DNA of 64,000 nucleotides from Hyphomicrobiales bacterium. GTDB taxonomy: Bacteria > Pseudomonadota > Alphaproteobacteria > Rhizobiales > Rhizobiaceae. This document shows, one piece after another, positions 51,061-59,188 of the stretch (positions within the stretch are counted from its first letter, which is position 1; each line of letters starts with the position of its first letter). The position numbers and the translations under genes were made by a program. The stretch lies in NCBI GenBank assembly GCA_900472575.1, contig UCIV01000023.1, positions 1 through 64,000 of the forward strand, written 5' to 3'. The notes beneath the pieces are model-generated. The model was not told the DNA's origin. It worked only from the letters and a program-made list of their open reading frames with translations, and searched no databases.

Positions 51061-52623
51061 TCAGAATTTTTCCCACGTCGAACGGTAGCTTTTCCGCTTG
51101 CCGTTTTTCCAGACGGTGAGAATTCCTGTATTGCAGTAGGTGCCGGACTCCGCGAAAGAACCGGCTGGAAGGTCTTCCCAATCAGCGCCAAGGGATTCCA
51201 TCAAGTTGCGGAATGCTACCGACTTCTTTGTTTCCCTGAATTCTGTTCCGGCTGACATGACCGTCACGAGTTGGCCGTCTTCCTTCAGGAAAGAAAGGGC
51301 GTGCATCACATGATCAATGTCTCTCTCGCGATCAAAAGGCGGGTTCATGATCACGCGGTCATAGAGCCGTGCCGGATCGGGCTTCACCTGCATGAAGTCG
51401 GCACATGTGACACGGTTGTAAATCCCTTGTGTCTCAAGATCACGGGCGAGGTGTGGCTGGATCTCGATGCAGTCCACCGCGTTATCAAATCGGAAGTCCT
51501 TTGCGTACCGTTCGCGCCTCCAATCCTCCATATCTTGAAGTCGGACAATGCAGCGGCGAGCGAGTTGCCCTGTCCCGGCCGAAGGCTCCAGAACGCGCAG
51601 GCGGTCCTTATCCTTGTTCTGCCAAAGATTTGCTTTGCCGATCACCGTTCCCGCCGCCGCGTCAGGTGTTGGAAAGAAGCCGTACCGTTTGGCTGGTGTC
51701 GTTTTCACTTCTTTGAGTGGGTCGGCTTCCTTGGCCATACCGTCGCCTAGAGTTTCGCCGTAGTGGTCAGCTAGGATCTGGTTGACCTGTCGAACAAGGT
51801 CGTCACGGGTAAACCACAGGTGAGCATTCCCATTCTTGAAAATGCGGACTTTGAAAAACTCTCCGTCATGCTCTGACTGGCGAGGGTCTCCCCATGTGCC
51901 ACGTTCGCGCTCGATCTGTGCGACGATTCCAGAGTATCCCGCGTGTTCTGCAGAGCCGTCGAGAACGCGGAACGTGCGCTCCACATCCGCAAGCTTTTCG
52001 GCCTTGTCACCGTGTCCTCTGAAATATCCGCTTGCCTCAACCATGTGATTGAGGATCATCCGAGAGCCGACTTTGAAACCGTCATGAGAACGGAACCGCC
52101 GATCCAGCTTGGAGAAAACGTTGACAAGGCCGCGCCGAAAGATCATTTCCGCGTCAGCCTGAAACCGTTCAAGCGTGGCGTAGATGTTTTCCGGCGACAC
52201 TTCCGGCAAGCAACGATCGATTTCGTCCTGATTGATGATCTCGCCACTACGCCCGGTTCTTTCAGGAATATAGCGCATCTGGCCGCGCAACTCGTCCTTT
52301 GCCTGCTTGTCCATGAGGTTCTCAATGCCGGTGTGATTGATGACGTGGGTCCAGCAAGTCACATCCACAAGCCGCTTAGCGGTTCGCAAATACTGGTCCC
52401 GGTCTGGCAAGCGCACTGACTTGCTAAAGGCCTCAACCTCATCATTCATCCGCTCATAAAAGCCTGGCTTTCCCGGCGCGGCGGCTTCCCAAAGTTTATA
52501 TGCTTCGAGAATAGACGAATTCGCTTCCGCGATCTTCTCGAAAGCGACGGCAAATTGCTTCAAGGCTTCATCTCGAAAAGCGCAAATCTGTTCTACCGTC
52601 TGGCGCGGGACAAGGGCGTTCAT
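51061..52623 (-). CDS. DUF4942-type DNA adenine methyltransferase
   Basis: From ATG 52623 (GGAGA seven bases before) the product has 520 residues. N-terminal ~250 residues are DUF4942-like (helical, with ERGTW...). The C-terminal methylase has VLEPSAGTGQLARR (SAM binding), CIEIQPHLA and the catalytic VIMNPPFDRERD. Predicted to make N6-methyladenine. Frequent on alphaproteobacterial plasmids and phages. Third DNA methylase of the window. Confidence 0.88.
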   Translation of the reverse strand: MNALVPRQTVEQICAFRDEALKQFAVAFEKIAEANSSILEAYKLWEAAAPGKPGFYERMNDEVEAFSKSVRLPDRDQYLRTAKRLVDVTCWTHVINHTGIENLMDKQAKDELRGQMRYIPERTGRSGEIINQDEIDRCLPEVSPENIYATLERFQADAEMIFRRGLVNVFSKLDRRFRSHDGFKVGSRMILNHMVEASGYFRGHGDKAEKLADVERTFRVLDGSAEHAGYSGIVAQIERERGTWGDPRQSEHDGEFFKVRIFKNGNAHLWFTRDDLVRQVNQILADHYGETLGDGMAKEADPLKEVKTTPAKRYGFFPTPDAAAGTVIGKANLWQNKDKDRLRVLEPSAGTGQLARRCIVRLQDMEDWRRERYAKDFRFDNAVDCIEIQPHLARDLETQGIYNRVTCADFMQVKPDPARLYDRVIMNPPFDRERDIDHVMHALSFLKEDGQLVTVMSAGTEFRETKKSVAFRNLMESLGADWEDLPAGSFAESGTYCNTGILTVWKNGKRKSYRSTWEKF

Positions 52624-52639
52624 ATTCAATTCTCCATAG

Positions 52640-52653
52640 TGCCACTATTGGCG
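52640..52653. promoter_or_regulatory. Intergenic dyad 7
   Basis: TGCCACTATTGGCG, seventeen bases before ATG 52623 with TATGGAGA between. Confidence 0.8.
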
Positions 52654-52660
52654 CTTCAGT

Positions 52661-53248
52661 TCAGATATCGAAGTCGTTGCGGAAGAATGCACGGGCGCTT
52701 TCACACATTGCCTCTTCCAGAGCGGCGCGATTGTCTTCCATCCAATCGTCAACGCCCTCAAGTTCTTCGCCATCGAACATGGTTTCGAACTCTCCGGCGG
52801 AGTAGTACGCTACAGCCGCGCCGCGGCTCCGCATCTCATGCAAAGCAACATCAAGTTGCTCGTCCGAGAGAGTTTTAGCCCACTGCTGCAAGCTTGCATA
52901 AGACGCGCGGCCGTCTTTCGGGCATGAGTTGGCCTTGACGCCTTGGGATTCAATCGTCTCCAGCGCGACGCGGGCCATCACAAACGAAGGGGGCGGGCCT
53001 ATCTCTTCGCCTTCATCGTTGCTCTCGCGTGGCAACAGGAAATCCCCGTCGGAATCGATAGCGCCCGCCGCCAGAATTGCTTTGAGCGACTGATACATAG
53101 AAGCGGCTCCGGCAACCAATGCGAGGTTGCCTTTCGCCTCGTGTCCAAGGCCGGGAGCTTCCTCGATGCTCATTAGATGCTTTGCGTTCGCACCTGAAAC
53201 GAGTGTCTTACCGATCACACGCCAGTCGCCTTGAGTGAATTGGATCAC
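52661..53248 (-). CDS. Unknown protein
   Basis: The 195-residue protein has an N-terminal beta start (MIQFTQGDWRVIGKTLVSG), then helical, with an acidic C-terminus (FDGEELEGVDDWMED). The spacer before it has a GC hairpin (GGCGCGGGT/ACCCGCGCC, 53281-53303) but no dyad, an exception in this operon. Confidence 0.6.
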   Translation of the reverse strand: MIQFTQGDWRVIGKTLVSGANAKHLMSIEEAPGLGHEAKGNLALVAGAASMYQSLKAILAAGAIDSDGDFLLPRESNDEGEEIGPPPSFVMARVALETIESQGVKANSCPKDGRASYASLQQWAKTLSDEQLDVALHEMRSRGAAVAYYSAGEFETMFDGEELEGVDDWMEDNRAALEEAMCESARAFFRNDFDI

Positions 53249-53313
53249 GTGTTCTTCCTTTCGCGAGGGAGTTAAGAGGCGGCGCGGGTGGCTAACCCGC
53301 GCCCCTGTATCAA

Positions 53314-54201
53314 TCAGGCGGCGGCGCGACGCTGCCCCATAAGTTCGGCCATGCGCTCGCCAACAAGCCAGAGGGCCTTGTTAAGCTTCACATCCTGATC
53401 AATGCCCTTAACCTCACGTGTGGTGGAGCGGCGAGGCTGTCCCCGTTCGTCGCGAGTGACGCCCCTCAAGCCGCCGCGAATGGTCGCCTCTTGCGCCCGG
53501 TTCCACGTCGTCCAGAGATCGTCCGCCTTGTCATCCTGTCGGCGCGCGGTGAGGAACTGTTCAGGCTTGATTGCGCGACCGACGCCAGAGTCGTCATTTT
53601 CGCCGAACCGGATCAGGTGAGCGGCTTCCGCCAAGATCATCTGTTCGTCGCGCCTCATCTGCATCGCGCCCCAGTCCTGAGGCGCTGCAAGGGCGGTTTC
53701 CGCCGTCTTCAGGACTTCATAAGTCCCGTCAATCACCTTGCCTTGAATTGCTGCAGGTGTTCCGGTGTGGCGGACCTTGACGCTATCGAGGGTGCCGATC
53801 TGCGTTACAAGGCTATTCTTGCAGCGGATACGGAAAAGCCCGGCCATGAGATCGTAAGCCGCCGTTCCGTCGTTGGCGTTCTTCAGAATGATCTCAAAGA
53901 CGGTATCGCCGACCTCATAGGACTTGCCATCGAGGCGACGAAGGCGGAGCAGGTGCTTTGTGTAGTCCTTGCGGCTGGCGTCACGGGTGCCAGACTGGCG
54001 CGCGCCGACAACGGCGAATCCTTCCTTTGCAAGCCCACGGATGATTTCAATTGTCGGGATAGGCTGGAAGCGTTCCGACCGGCTGTCATGCGCTACCGTG
54101 GCGAACACGGAAGGGGCGAACCGATGCAATTCGTCTTCAGTCAGCGCGCGCGCCTGATTGTCGAAACGGGCAGTGTTTGCATAAACGCTGAAATTCATCA
54201 T
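53314..54201 (-). CDS. DUF932 family protein
   Basis: The 295-residue protein has family motifs RFQPIPTIEIIRGLAKEGF, TKHLLRLRR, LMAGLFRIRCKNSLV and VLKTAETALAAPQ in the expected order. DUF932 proteins are widespread on plasmids and phages of Proteobacteria; function unknown, sometimes linked to plasmid maintenance or anti-restriction. Dyad 8 and GGAGA precede the start. Confidence 0.9.
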   Translation of the reverse strand: MMNFSVYANTARFDNQARALTEDELHRFAPSVFATVAHDSRSERFQPIPTIEIIRGLAKEGFAVVGARQSGTRDASRKDYTKHLLRLRRLDGKSYEVGDTVFEIILKNANDGTAAYDLMAGLFRIRCKNSLVTQIGTLDSVKVRHTGTPAAIQGKVIDGTYEVLKTAETALAAPQDWGAMQMRRDEQMILAEAAHLIRFGENDDSGVGRAIKPEQFLTARRQDDKADDLWTTWNRAQEATIRGGLRGVTRDERGQPRRSTTREVKGIDQDVKLNKALWLVGERMAELMGQRRAAA

Positions 54202-54218
54202 GGCTTCATTCTCCGTTG

Positions 54219-54232
54219 TGCCACAGTTGGCG
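54219..54232. promoter_or_regulatory. Intergenic dyad 8
   Basis: TGCCACAGTTGGCG upstream of the DUF932 gene, after a GGCC-TTTC-GGCC hairpin on the mRNA and before ACGGAGA. Confidence 0.8.
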
Positions 54233-54255
54233 AGGGTTGGCCGAAAGGCCGGTTT

Positions 54256-54447
54256 TTAGTTGAGGTGTGCGTGTTTGAAGTTGCGGACCTGGCGCCGCTC
54301 TTCCCGGCGCTTGCGGCCTTCGTCGCGCTTCGCATACGGTTCCGTGCTCTTGGCGCGCACATCCGGCTTGATGCTGAATTCGTGGAAGAAGTCGCCCAGC
54401 GAGACGGTGAGGTGGCGACGTTCGGAAGGGGAAAGCTGTTTGGTCAT
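54256..54447 (-). CDS. Small basic protein
   Basis: The 63-residue product is MTKQLSPSERRHLTVSLGDF followed by a Lys/Arg-rich C-terminus (KRDEGRKRREERRQVRNFK). Likely nucleic-acid binding. AGGAGA site before the ATG. Confidence 0.6.
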   Translation of the reverse strand: MTKQLSPSERRHLTVSLGDFFHEFSIKPDVRAKSTEPYAKRDEGRKRREERRQVRNFKHAHLN

Positions 54448-54467
54448 GAGATAGGTCTCCTCTGTTG

Positions 54468-54481
54468 TGCCACGCTTGGCG
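54468..54481. promoter_or_regulatory. Intergenic dyad 9
   Basis: TGCCACGCTTGGCG, before AGAGGAGA of the small gene at 54256-54447. The upstream stop is only ten bases away, so no hairpin fits. Confidence 0.78.
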
Positions 54482-54490
54482 ATGGAATAA

Positions 54491-54667
54491 TCAGAACTGG
54501 TTTCCAGCGTACCGGCGGACCTTTTCGGCCTCGTGTTTCTCCGCCAAGTCGCGAATTGTCGACTTGAGGGCGAATTGCAGGTTGGATTTTTGAAGCGGGT
54601 TGCGAGTGCGCTTGATTGCGGCCTTGAGATCTCGAATCCGCTTTTCCGTTGCTGTCTGCATGGTCAT
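54491..54667 (-). CDS. Small helical protein (58 residues)
   Basis: ATG 54667 or 54661 (better spaced from CGGAGA) opens MQTATEKRIRDLKAAIKRTR and continues as a basic helix. The spacer before it has an AACGGCTT/AAGCCG hairpin instead of the dyad. Confidence 0.55.
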   Translation of the reverse strand: MTMQTATEKRIRDLKAAIKRTRNPLQKSNLQFALKSTIRDLAEKHEAEKVRRYAGNQF

Positions 54668-54749
54668 GTTCTCCGTTGCGGCTTTTCAAGCCGTTGGACA
54701 CAAGCGTCCTGATATCGGCACGGGTGAGGGCGTGCCGATACGCAAGAGG

Positions 54750-54965
54750 CTATCGGGAGGCGGTCAGGATCACGTCAGGGGTGGTCTCCAGCTCGCAGAC
54801 TAGCGGAGCGCCGGAAAGGTCGATTGCCACGCCCGGCGCTATGTCTGCGACCGTGACGCCATGGCGAACCGCCTGCATGCATTCTGAATAGGAAAGGCCG
54901 GAGTCCATCACAAACGAATGGATATCGCCGGATAACAGCGCGTAAGCGACAAGCGCGAATTTCAT
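54750..54965 (-). CDS. Small protein with hydrophobic N-terminus
   Basis: The 71-residue product begins MKFALVAYALLSGDIHSF, possibly a short signal or membrane segment, then YSECMQAV and GVAIDLSGAPLVCELE. Two Cys may pair if exported. Confidence 0.6.
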   Translation of the reverse strand: MKFALVAYALLSGDIHSFVMDSGLSYSECMQAVRHGVTVADIAPGVAIDLSGAPLVCELETTPDVILTASR

Positions 54966-54982
54966 TGATCGATCTCCAAGGG

Positions 54983-54996
54983 TGCCACAATTGGCG
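54983..54996. promoter_or_regulatory. Intergenic dyad 10
   Basis: TGCCACAATTGGCG before TTGGAGA of 54750-54965; a GGCGCGG/CCGCGCC hairpin and TTTC precede it on the mRNA. Confidence 0.8.
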
Positions 54997-55034
54997 AAGT
55001 TGAAAGGCGCGGGCGGGATCTCCGCGCCTCTGTA

Positions 55035-55271
55035 TCAGGCGAGTTTGATGATCGTCGCCAGCATGCCGACAGCGACAGCGAGCATTCCGCCAAACCGAAC
55101 TGTTAGGCGCAACGTTTGCGTATCGAGGGCGGCGGCAAGGTCGGACTTTGTGACCAGTTCGGCCATTATGAAATCCTTTGCGGCTTCCGCGTGAGCTTCC
55201 GCCATCTTGCGCGAAACTCCGGCGCTTTCAAGTCGTTTGGCATAACCAAGGGTATCGAAGGCAATCGACAT
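55035..55271 (-). CDS. DUF1640-like coiled-coil membrane protein
   Basis: The 78-residue product has FDTLGYAKRLESAGVSRKMA, then EAHAEAAKDFIMAELVTKSD, and a C-terminal membrane helix (FGGMLAVAVGMLATIIK). This is the small CCDC90/DUF1640 layout common in Alphaproteobacteria and their phages. Confidence 0.75.
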   Translation of the reverse strand: MSIAFDTLGYAKRLESAGVSRKMAEAHAEAAKDFIMAELVTKSDLAAALDTQTLRLTVRFGGMLAVAVGMLATIIKLA

Positions 55272-55287
55272 CCGTCATTCTCCATTG

Positions 55288-55301
55288 TGCCACGGTCGGC
55301 A
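55288..55301. promoter_or_regulatory. Intergenic dyad 11
   Basis: TGCCACGGTCGGCA before ATGGAGA of 55035-55271; one arm position mismatched. An AGGCC/AGGCC-type hairpin lies before it on the mRNA. Confidence 0.72.
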
Positions 55302-55699
55302 GGGTTTCGGCCTTGCTAGGCCTCATCAGCGGGAAAGCGTCATTCCCGTACCGATGCATGGGGTGCTCCCCTAGCCGGGCGTTTATGGCAACATCGCCTC
55401 CCGGATATACGCGGTGCATCGCCGCGACCTAGCCATCAAGTCATCTAGGCATGGACTTGCGGTCTCTCACTGTCTCCGCTCGCTGTTCGGTCTGCACTCC
55501 TTGAGGTGCTACGTTGCCGGGCATTCGCGCCCGGCTCATTGGGTTGCCTCCGTTCTTTCTTCCGCACGGTGGGCTTGAGGTGTGGCAGCCCTCGAGGGGC
55601 GTTTTTCAAAGAACAGAGGCGGGGCCTCACATGCGTATGTCTGGAATGCTGGCTTGCGCTGGCATTTCGATAACCGCCCGCCGGGCGGTTGCCGAAAGG
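55302..55699. other. Non-coding spacer with two strong hairpins
   Basis: Frames on either strand lack ribosome sites and sensible composition. GCCGGGC-ATTCGC-GCCCGGC (55516-55535) and AACCGCCCG-C-CGGGCGGTT (55672-55690) are strong dyads. The second lies just after the end of 55700-56086. Long spacer in an otherwise packed operon, so a structured RNA, a processing region or a replication-related site are possible. Confidence 0.45.
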
Positions 55700-56086
55700 T
55701 CAGAAGGAAAGGAAGGCGGAGAAGGCGAGAACCACACATGCCGCCGCGCCGAAAGCATCGAAGTTAAGGCGAGAGCGCTTGGCAGGGGCCGGAGCCAAGC
55801 GGGTTTCCACCATGCGGCGCAAAGCTGCCTTGCGGTATGCCACGTAGACGGGGAATGTCTGTTCAGCCACTGCGATGGAAAGGGAGCCGTTGCCAGCTTT
55901 CAGAGAGGCGCGACCCGCTGCCCATGATGCGGCGTTGCGCTCTTCCTTCGTGGAAAGGCGTTCGATCTGGCTATCGGTCAAGCGCTTTGCCTTTGCGGCC
56001 TTGCCGCAAGAGACGTTGGCATAGAGGCCGAGAGCCTTGACGGTAATGATGGTCATGCCGGACTGGGTGCGGGTGAGCTTGAGCAT
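55700..56086 (-). CDS. Small membrane-anchored protein
   Basis: The 128-residue product begins MLKLTRTQSGMTIITVKALG, has a basic middle and ends in a hydrophobic helix (AFGAAACVVLAFSAFLSF). Likely tail-anchored in the inner membrane. AGGAGA site; dyad 12 precedes it. Confidence 0.6.
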   Translation of the reverse strand: MLKLTRTQSGMTIITVKALGLYANVSCGKAAKAKRLTDSQIERLSTKEERNAASWAAGRASLKAGNGSLSIAVAEQTFPVYVAYRKAALRRMVETRLAPAPAKRSRLNFDAFGAAACVVLAFSAFLSF

Positions 56087-56100
56087 TGCGGTCTCCTAAG

Positions 56101-56114
56101 TGCCACGATTGGCG
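56101..56114. promoter_or_regulatory. Intergenic dyad 12
   Basis: TGCCACGATTGGCG, fourteen bases before ATG 56086 with TTAGGAGA between; only six bases after the preceding stop. Confidence 0.8.
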
Positions 56115-56120
56115 AGGGGA

Positions 56121-56315
56121 TCAGATGAAGAGGTTTGAAAGAGCTTTGACCGCGAGGCCGGTGTAATTGGTCTTCGCCATTATGTCCCCGTAAACACCTG
56201 CAGCGATTGCCACAAAGGGAAGGGCGATGATGCTGCCAGCCAGTAGGCCGATGATCTGCAAGGTTTCCTTGCGTTCCTTGCGCTGGCGGTAGGTGAGGCG
56301 GCTCTTGCGTGCCAT
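56121..56315 (-). CDS. Small basic membrane protein, first gene of the leftward operon
   Basis: The 64-residue product has a basic head (RKSRLTYRQRKERKETL), then a membrane helix (IIGLLAGSIIALPFVAIAAG). AAGGAGA ribosome site. First gene behind the operator-controlled promoter at 56.37 kb. Confidence 0.65.
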   Translation of the reverse strand: MARKSRLTYRQRKERKETLQIIGLLAGSIIALPFVAIAAGVYGDIMAKTNYTGLAVKALSNLFI

Positions 56316-56354
56316 TGGGTCGGTCTCCTTGCGATCACTCTTGATCTGTTACTC

Positions 56355-56404
56355 AATCTAATTATGCCGTTTGGAATGTCAATAAAGAAAATGCCGTTTG
56401 GCAT
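56355..56404 (-). promoter_or_regulatory. Leftward promoter with two operators (site C)
   Basis: On the minus strand TTGACA (56382-56377), 16 bases, TAGATT (56360-56355). Operators ATGCCGTTTGGAAT (56364-56377, inside the spacer) and ATGCCGTTTGGCAT (56391-56404, upstream of -35) have centres 27 bases apart. Predicted start lies ~33 bases before the gene at 56315. Confidence 0.82.
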
Positions 56405-57058
56405 TATTTTATTTGAATGATCACTTTCGCCTTGGATCACATGCCGTGCCGAGCTGGCTTTGATCGCCTTGCATATAGAAGAGTACAAACGGGCAAGCTC
56501 ACCGGCCGTTGATGCCGATCGATCGGGTAGGATGAATGCCAGGTAGCAATGGGTGGCACCATCCATGCCGAATCGTTGCGGACTTCCCGCAATCCCTTTG
56601 CCAATCCTCCTATGCTCATTCCCCTTATCCCTCACCACCCGCCGCCCCGGGCGGGGAGAGGGAGACGCACGCTTGTCGGTCACCGACGACGAGGAGAGAG
56701 CCGGGCAGGGATCGGCAAGCCTTCCTCGATCCTATCCGCAAACCTTCCTCGATCATCTCGCCTCATAGAAGGCCACCGACGCGCTCGCACTGTCTCGCCT
56801 TGTCGGCAGGTGGCCGGGACCGCTCGTCGCCACCCCTGACCGGCTAGGCGCCGGCACGTCAGCAAAAGGGGGTATGGGGTGCTTTCTTAAGAACTGCGGG
56901 GGCTAAAGGGAGGACCGAGCTGGTAGTCAGATTCTGGTGGCGTCGAAAAAAGGATTTTGTACGAGTCCATGCGGCGTAGCACTTGGGGCGGATCGACTTA
57001 GTCTTGGGGGCGATGTATATCTGCGGTCATTACAACCGAACCAAAGGGCTGCCAGGCA
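56405..57058. other. Non-coding region right of site C
   Basis: Holds no convincing gene. A CCGCCCCGGGCGGGG palindrome occurs near 56644 and a short direct repeat (CCTTCCTCGATC, twice near 56720 and 56745). The composition resembles rhizobial intergenic repeats. May contain the promoter for the membrane-protein pair at 57.1 kb. Confidence 0.4.
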
Positions 57059-57688
57059 GTGGCGACAAGGGAAGAACAAGACAAGATGCATCCAGGAGCG
57101 TTGGCTTGGCGGACAGGCGCTGGCCGTAGCCGCGAATTGATGCTTGAGATTATGAAAATCACCGACAGGGACGGGTTTAGGAATGCTCCCCCTGAGCTCC
57201 AAACTAAGTACGCAGAAGAATTGCGGCTTCATCTAGCGGAACTGGAGCATCTGCAAAGTTTTGACGTAGAACACCTACGCATTAGTCGTTGGTCCAAGTT
57301 CGCTACTGCCATTAGCGCTGCTGGGATGTCTGGTTTAGTCGCGTCCTTTGCTGGAACCATCGTCCTATGGTTTGACGGGCTATCGTCTTCGGTAGGGTCC
57401 TCAATCTGGAATGGTGATTTCTGGAAGGGAGAGGGCGTCTCCACCTCGCTGAGTTTAATCGCGCTCGGACTCGGGATTATTGTTCCGGTCTTATCACTTC
57501 TTTACACCCTGATCGCTGTTCGGTCTGCGCGGATCGAACTTCAGTTGGGCAAAGTCCGCCTTTCCCTGATGCATCAAACCGACCTGTCCGCCACTGAGCT
57601 ACGGGCGGCATCAGCGGCGATATCCGAGATTGAGGGTGGCGGGATCGGGGGAAGAAACGATCGGGTGATAGGTATCAACGATGTCTAA
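57059..57688 (+). CDS. Membrane protein of unknown function
   Basis: Up to 209 residues from GTG 57059; later starts (ATG 57086) are possible. Helical N-terminal ~85 residues, then two membrane helices (AAGMSGLVASFAGTIVLWF and SLIALGLGIIVPVLSLLYTL). C-terminal cytoplasmic helix. Overlaps the next membrane gene by eight bases. AT-richer than the phage operons. Confidence 0.6.
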   Translation: MATREEQDKMHPGALAWRTGAGRSRELMLEIMKITDRDGFRNAPPELQTKYAEELRLHLAELEHLQSFDVEHLRISRWSKFATAISAAGMSGLVASFAGTIVLWFDGLSSSVGSSIWNGDFWKGEGVSTSLSLIALGLGIIVPVLSLLYTLIAVRSARIELQLGKVRLSLMHQTDLSATELRAASAAISEIEGGGIGGRNDRVIGINDV

Positions 57689-58052
57689 GCGCCCAGTTGA
57701 AGTCAAAGTTTCCAATGCAGTGGGGGTTTCTGCTGGAACGGGCCTTTCGGGTATCGTGCTGATGCTGCCTGAGGGCGCCCTAAAGTCGGTTCTTGTGATC
57801 CTGTGCCCTACTATAACTGTCCTCGCAGCAGGTTTGTGGTCGATCATTACTGCAGAAATTTATGCTCGAGTTGCTGATTTCAGAATTTCTTCTCAAAAGG
57901 AGAGGGCGAAGTTGCTCTACGAGGAGATTAGAAGTGATATCAATTCGTCTCCCGAGCTTGTAGAAAAGGCTAAGCGTAATATTGATGATCTGACGTTAAT
58001 TGAGGTCGAGATCACCCGGCAACGAGTTGAAGCTATTGCATCCCCTCAGTGA
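57681..58052 (+). CDS. Membrane protein partner
   Basis: The 123-residue product has membrane helices GTGLSGIVLMLP and VLVILCPTITVLAAGLWSII, then a charged helical tail. Forms a coupled pair with the gene before it; possible exclusion or moron function is inference. A CCCCTC/GAGGGG hairpin spans its stop. Confidence 0.6.
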   Translation: MSKRPVEVKVSNAVGVSAGTGLSGIVLMLPEGALKSVLVILCPTITVLAAGLWSIITAEIYARVADFRISSQKERAKLLYEEIRSDINSSPELVEKAKRNIDDLTLIEVEITRQRVEAIASPQ

Positions 58053-58096
58053 GTGAGGGGGGCTGACGGTTTCAGGTCCAGACAGTCGCATAGAAT

Positions 58097-58501
58097 ATGA
58101 CAAAAAGAGGTCTTCCACCTCGTTTCCAATCGCGATCGCCGGCACCAATGGCGGTTGCTATCCAGAAGATCAATAAGACCGGGAAATATCGCGGTTCTCC
58201 CGCACTCCGAGGCTACGGATCGAAGTGGGACCGGCTATCAATCGCTTATCGAAAGCAGCATCCGTTCTGTCAATGGTGCGAACAAGAGGGGCGGGACACG
58301 CTGGCCGATCTCGTCGACCATATGATCCCAGTCCAGGACCGCCCGGAACTCGTCTTGGATTGGAAAAACCTCTGGTCACTATGCGCTTTTCACCATGGCA
58401 AGAAGTATTCGATGGAGCTCTGGGCTCGTGCGAAAAATCTCATAGACATGCTTCCGGCCTGGTGTAGAAATCCTGAAAGCAGGCCGCCTCATCTGAAGTA
58501 G
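58097..58501 (+). CDS. HNH endonuclease
   Basis: The 134-residue product has CQWCEQEGR (zinc pair), DHMIPVQD, NLWSLCAFHHGKK: the phage HNH layout with D-H and H-H catalytic/metal residues. In many phages this gene sits next to the terminase and helps packaging; no terminase is visible here. Confidence 0.88.
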   Translation: MTKRGLPPRFQSRSPAPMAVAIQKINKTGKYRGSPALRGYGSKWDRLSIAYRKQHPFCQWCEQEGRDTLADLVDHMIPVQDRPELVLDWKNLWSLCAFHHGKKYSMELWARAKNLIDMLPAWCRNPESRPPHLK

Positions 58502-58528
58502 GCGTCTTTGATCGGGCTAGGAGGGGGC

Positions 58529-58918
58529 ATGCGAAATGAATTTCTGGCGTCGATCATCGGCGCATCAATTTTGATGACAGGCTTGATAGCTACACCAGCC
58601 TTTTCCCAGTCTCAGAAGGTTTACCTAACCGAAGCCCAGCGAGATTCTGTTCGACGAGGGGTTCGCGCCCGACTGAAGGATCCTCAGAGCGCGCAGTTTG
58701 GCGGAATGTCAGCTGTGGTAGATGCTCGGAGAACCGTTCATGTATGTGGATTTGTCAACGCCAGGAATAGTTATGGCGGCTATAACGGCGATGAATTGTT
58801 CTACGGAACATTCAAAGGTGGCGGGTTCACCATGGAGATGAAAGAGGCGAAGGGTGAGCCGATTACGAGGCGGATCCTGTTGCAGATGTGCAGAGACCTA
58901 GGTATCGGAACGCGATAA
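58529..58918 (+). CDS. Small exported protein
   Basis: The 129-residue product has GGAGGGGG before ATG 58529. Signal peptide (FLASIIGASILMTGLIATPAF). Mature part has RLKDPQSAQFGGMSAV and VHVCGFVNARNSYGGYNGDE, a pattern of small rhizobial periplasmic proteins. Confidence 0.7.
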   Translation: MRNEFLASIIGASILMTGLIATPAFSQSQKVYLTEAQRDSVRRGVRARLKDPQSAQFGGMSAVVDARRTVHVCGFVNARNSYGGYNGDELFYGTFKGGGFTMEMKEAKGEPITRRILLQMCRDLGIGTR

Positions 58919-58978
58919 ATTTGAAAATCCAAGATTTGTGTATACGTGCCACTAGGCGAGAATGTACCAGGATCTGGG

Positions 58979-59170
58979 ATGACGCCGATCTTATTCAAAA
59001 CGTGGGTTACTGAGATGAAGGCCGTCGGTTTGGCGAAGTCTGACGCTCAATTAGCTTGCCTTTTGGGTGTTTCGAAGAACACTCTAGTGGATATGAAAAA
59101 GAGAGGTGCCGATCAGCGCACCGCGCTCGCATGTCGCGCGCTTCTCCATCGAATGACGCCTTACTGCTGA
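58979..59170 (+). CDS. Small Cro-like HTH protein
   Basis: From ATG 58979 the product has 63 residues: KSDAQLACLLGVSKNTLVDM is an HTH, followed by a short helix (RTALACRALLHRM). Lies just before operator site D, so may regulate the rightward promoter there. Confidence 0.65.
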   Translation: MTPILFKTWVTEMKAVGLAKSDAQLACLLGVSKNTLVDMKKRGADQRTALACRALLHRMTPYC

Positions 59171-59188
59171 TCACTCCCAAAACAAATA

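Noticed and set aside
53491..54567. 358-codon plus-strand frame
   Set aside because: Antisense shadow of the DUF932 gene.
58946..58958. TGCCACTAGGCG before the small HTH gene
   Set aside because: Resembles the intergenic dyad, but spacing and arms do not match and it lies in another operon and orientation.
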